DNA from: Rubrolithibacter sp043763625
GTDB taxonomy: Bacteria; Bacteroidota; Bacteroidia; Sphingobacteriales; Sphingobacteriaceae
Length of the DNA stretch: 64,000 bases
Assembly: GCA_043763625.1 (NCBI GenBank)
Contig: JAYULL010000182.1
Location: forward strand, 1-64,000
Reading direction: 5' to 3'
Part shown: piece by piece, positions 61,294 to 64,000 of the stretch
Layout of the letters: each line of letters starts with the position of its first letter
Position numbering within the stretch: position 1 is the stretch's first letter
The notes under the pieces: generated by a model
Database searches by the model: none
What the model was told of the DNA's origin: nothing
Seen by the model: only the letters and a program-made list of their open reading frames with translations
Position numbers and translations under genes: made by a program

Positions 61294-62883
61294 ATGAAAA
61301 GAATACTTGTATTGTTGGGTTTGGGATGTGGGTTACAAGCGTTTGCCCAAGATCCAATTGCAGAAAAATATGCTACATATATTGAGGCCGACGATGCAAA
61401 AAAACATTTATCAATTTTAGCTTCCGACGAATTTGAAGGACGTGAAACCGGAACCCGCGGCGCAGAAAAAGCAGCAGCTTATATTTCCGAAGAGTTTAAA
61501 AAATTAGGATTGCAAGCTCCTGTTAACGGTTCGTATTTTCAAACCGTTCCGCTTATTGAAGCCAAGTTTGAGGTTCCTACTTTTTTGGTAAATCAAACGC
61601 GTTTTATAAACGGCAAAGACTTTTATTTCAATGGAACTCCTAAAGTCGGGAATATTGATGTGAAAGAAATTTTGTTTTTAGGGTACGGCATATCCTCGGA
61701 GAATTATGACGACTTGAAAGGGACAGACATTGCAGGAAAAGTAGTTTTAGTAATTAATGAAGGCGAGCCGGTTAAAAAAGGAACGTCGGCAGTAACAAAA
61801 ACAAAAGAGCTTTCGGATTGGAGCAAAAATAAGCAAAAGCGCATATCCTATTTATTAAGTAAAAATCCGGCAGTGATATTAGCTGTGAGTTCCGGGGTGG
61901 GCGGGCTGTTAAAAATGTATTCGCAATATTTTACTCAAGCTCAAATAGGTCTGAAAAAACCCGAGGCAGAGCAAAAGCAATTACATACTGCCATTGTTAA
62001 CATCTCTCCCGCAGTGGCAAACCGCTTTCTAAAACTTTCGGGCAAAACCTACGAGGCTTTGAAGGAAGAAATAGATAAAACAGGTATGCCTCATTCTAAA
62101 ACCGTTAAATCAAATTTTGTTACCGCTTATGCCCTAAACAAAAGAGAATTGAACGCACTAAACGTTCTCGGATATCTGGAAGGTACGGACCTAAGAGACG
62201 AATTGGTTGTAGTTTCTGCACATTACGATCACATCGGTTTAACACATAGCGGAAAAGACAAAGTTAATAACGGTGCCGACGACGACGGATCAGGAACTAC
62301 AGGAGTTCTTGAAATTGCAAGAGCATTTTCAAAAGCCAAAGCCGAAGGAAATGGCCCTCGTCGCAGCATTTTATTTTTAGGAAATGTAGGCGAAGAGAAA
62401 GGACTTTTAGGATCGGAATGGTATTCGGAAAACCCTGTTTTTCCTTTAGAAAATACCGTTACCGATTTGAATATAGATATGATTGGGAGGGTAGATTCGG
62501 CCCATAAATCAAAACCTGATTATTGCTATTTAATCGGTTCAGACAAACTCAGTTCTGATTTGCACCAAATTAGCGAAACTGCCAACGCAACGTATACCAA
62601 GTTCAATATCGATTATAAATACAACGACCCTAAAGATCCTGAACGCATATATTACCGCTCCGACCATTATAATTTTGCCAAACACGGAATCCCCATTATC
62701 TTTTACTTTAACGGGATACACGAGGATTATCACAAACCGAGCGACGAAGTAAGTAAAATTGATTTCCCTTTGCTTGTTAAACGAGCACAACTTGTGTTTT
62801 ATACCTGCTGGGATTTAGTGAACCGGGATAAAAGGCCGGTGGTGGATAAGAAAGCGGAAGTGGCGGGGGAAGAGAAACAATAG
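61294..62883 (+). CDS. Secreted M28 family aminopeptidase with PA domain
   Basis: A 529-residue exported zinc peptidase. The signal peptide is ILVLLGLGCGLQAFAQD. A protease-associated (PA) domain lies between the two parts of the M28 domain, around residues 120-250. Metal and catalytic residues are HYDHIGLTHSGKD near 310, NNGADDDGSGTTGVLEIAR, NVGEEKGLLGSEWYSENP, LNIDMIGRVD and the last His in SDHYNFAKHGIPII. It should release N-terminal residues from peptides outside the cytoplasm. Confidence 0.92.
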   Translation: MKRILVLLGLGCGLQAFAQDPIAEKYATYIEADDAKKHLSILASDEFEGRETGTRGAEKAAAYISEEFKKLGLQAPVNGSYFQTVPLIEAKFEVPTFLVNQTRFINGKDFYFNGTPKVGNIDVKEILFLGYGISSENYDDLKGTDIAGKVVLVINEGEPVKKGTSAVTKTKELSDWSKNKQKRISYLLSKNPAVILAVSSGVGGLLKMYSQYFTQAQIGLKKPEAEQKQLHTAIVNISPAVANRFLKLSGKTYEALKEEIDKTGMPHSKTVKSNFVTAYALNKRELNALNVLGYLEGTDLRDELVVVSAHYDHIGLTHSGKDKVNNGADDDGSGTTGVLEIARAFSKAKAEGNGPRRSILFLGNVGEEKGLLGSEWYSENPVFPLENTVTDLNIDMIGRVDSAHKSKPDYCYLIGSDKLSSDLHQISETANATYTKFNIDYKYNDPKDPERIYYRSDHYNFAKHGIPIIFYFNGIHEDYHKPSDEVSKIDFPLLVKRAQLVFYTCWDLVNRDKRPVVDKKAEVAGEEKQ

Positions 62884-63055
62884 AAACTCCTGTCCAGGAA
62901 ACTTCTAAGAGTGTTGATCCCTTACGAACCTATTCTGTGTTTTGCTTGATAGGGTGTAACGGTCATAGCTTGACGAATTGTTGTTGGAGCTTACAGAAAG
63001 GCACAGTAAATAAACATCTTCGGCTTTCAATTGTCTTTTATAAAAACATTTTTCT

Positions 63056-63832
63056 ATGCGAGGAATTAATTTTATTTGTAGTGTTGTATTTATTTTGGCG
63101 GGGTGCGATCGTTACAAATCAAAACATCCCCAAGCTGCATTAACTCAAGATTCTGCTTCGCTAAATCAAACTTCTATTCAGGCCTACGCCGATTCTATAA
63201 ATCAAACGCTCGTTAATTTTGAGAAACAAAATAGTTTGATTTACTCAGCCGGAGATTATTCGTTCTATGTTACAAAATACTCGTACAATAACAACCCGGT
63301 TTTATACATCGAAAATATAAGTTCCCACGAGTCGGCTAGTACCAAAAACTTCTACTACCTGCGGAATAAGAGTTTGGTTTTAGCGGAACAACAACTCAGA
63401 GGCAATTCTGAGGATTCTACAGCTTTTACTTTCAGCCGAAACTACTATCGCAATAACACACTTTTCTATTCAATAAAAAAGATCGGAAAAACAGAGCAAG
63501 AAGCAGCTAAGGCAGTTTTTAAACCATATTTGCCCGAGGTGCCCAATTTGCGAAAAGATTTAGACCGAATCGAAAATGCTCTGGGTCAGAACGGAGAATT
63601 TGAGTTATTTTTCGCTAAGGTAACAGAAGATCCTGCAAACCGGTATATTGTATTAAACAGTGCGAAAACGGGGCAATATGAGGCGGCGATAAAGGTTGAA
63701 AAAGAGGATGATTTTATAAAAGATTTATTTGCTCGCCCGGAGACATACAAAGGGCAGAAACTAGTTTTGGAGTGGCAACTGAAAGACAGCACAGGGGCGA
63801 TTTATGTTGCGGGTAAACAAAAAAGTCTATAA
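63056..63832 (+). CDS. Lipoprotein of unknown function
   Basis: A 258-residue protein with a lipobox: INFICSVVFILAGC, so Cys17 should be lipidated. It has no following Asp that would be a clear retention signal (CDRY, an Asp at +2, may favour inner membrane by the E. coli rule; the rule does not hold well in Bacteroidota). The rest is mixed alpha/beta with KILVLEWQLKDSTGAIYV-like C-terminal strands, not a family I recognise. The gene lies 172 bases after the M28 gene. The remaining 63833-64000 shows no coding frame of note. Confidence 0.75.
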   Translation: MRGINFICSVVFILAGCDRYKSKHPQAALTQDSASLNQTSIQAYADSINQTLVNFEKQNSLIYSAGDYSFYVTKYSYNNNPVLYIENISSHESASTKNFYYLRNKSLVLAEQQLRGNSEDSTAFTFSRNYYRNNTLFYSIKKIGKTEQEAAKAVFKPYLPEVPNLRKDLDRIENALGQNGEFELFFAKVTEDPANRYIVLNSAKTGQYEAAIKVEKEDDFIKDLFARPETYKGQKLVLEWQLKDSTGAIYVAGKQKSL

Positions 63833-64000
63833 GCGGTCCGCCGCTGCATATTCATCCTAATCAAGATGTAAGTTTTTATGTTGTAGAGAGGGCGAGCATA
63901 AATTTCGTGTAGGCAATAAAACCGTTTTTCTTGGAGCGTGATACTATTTTTCTCCAGCGTAACCTACCTCAAGCATTTATACAATTACAAGAAAAAGGCA

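Noticed and set aside
62937..63143. Open frame of 68 codons before the lipoprotein gene
   Set aside because: It overlaps the lipoprotein start in another frame, has low-complexity, cysteine-rich content and no family pattern.
1..64000. CRISPR arrays, tRNA/rRNA genes, insertion sequences or prophage
   Set aside because: Gaps were read for regularly spaced repeats, tRNA arms and transposase frames; nothing convincing was found. The holin-like protein at 24864 is not phage context.
63833..64000. Partial gene at the right edge
   Set aside because: All six frames have frequent stops; no protein pattern is visible. A short GC-rich inverted repeat near 63834-63845 lacks a T-run.

Overview
The window is a dense stretch of bacterial chromosome, roughly 41% GC by eye, from a member of the Bacteroidota, probably near the Sphingobacteriales or Chitinophagales. 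Three things point there. Many genes lie just downstream of the Bacteroidota -7 promoter element TAnnTTTG, and most starts lack a Shine-Dalgarno sequence. Several gene families and arrangements are typical of the phylum: rpsP with a long acidic tail, the YceD-L32-plsX-fabH-accB-accC run, an OmpA protein with a TSP3 segment, and a YtxH/holin-like envelope operon. No rRNA, tRNA, CRISPR array, insertion sequence or prophage was recognised.

Layout. 1-7.3 kb: the end of frr, an ABC exporter and a PLDc_N-like membrane peptide on the plus strand, facing a minus-strand operon of a 47-residue membrane protein, ridA, rarD-like, recG and an MFS transporter. 7.3-18 kb: a major OmpA-family protein, aminopeptidase P, a second ABC exporter, then glgC, glgA and polA. 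18-25.5 kb: a Tat-type TIM-barrel protein with a large PVC-type cytochrome c protein, DNA repair genes (tag and a cysteine-less alkyltransferase-like gene), trmB, GDP-fucose synthase, and a small envelope operon. 25.6-30 kb: an AI-2E family transporter, a sigma-54 response regulator and glnS. 30.2-33.2 kb: a trp operon (trpE-trpG-trpC) headed by a leader peptide with tandem Trp codons and a complete attenuator. 33-41.8 kb: a secreted unknown protein, rpsP-rimM-trmD, a PAS protein with an H-box but no ATPase domain, and birA-dsbD-pfkA-gmhA. 41.8-45 kb: rsfS, ftsH and a LUD-domain protein.

45.0-46.7 kb is the only clearly accessory stretch. It holds a decayed nucleotidyltransferase gene, a decayed small gene upstream of it, and an intact two-gene cassette of a DUF2188-like protein and a TIR/deoxyribosyltransferase-like protein. 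It sits next to a large helicase-nuclease fusion (46.8-50.0 kb). From 50.2 kb to the end the window returns to core genes: a 2-hydroxyacid dehydrogenase, rsmA, pdxA, a GH31 glycosidase, the fatty-acid synthesis cluster, tatC, rpiB, an M28 peptidase and a lipoprotein.

The best candidates for new biology are the trp attenuator, whose anti-terminator strand is an exact copy of part of the terminator stem, and the two-gene DUF2188/TIR-like cassette, whose function is unknown and for which a defence role is only an inference.
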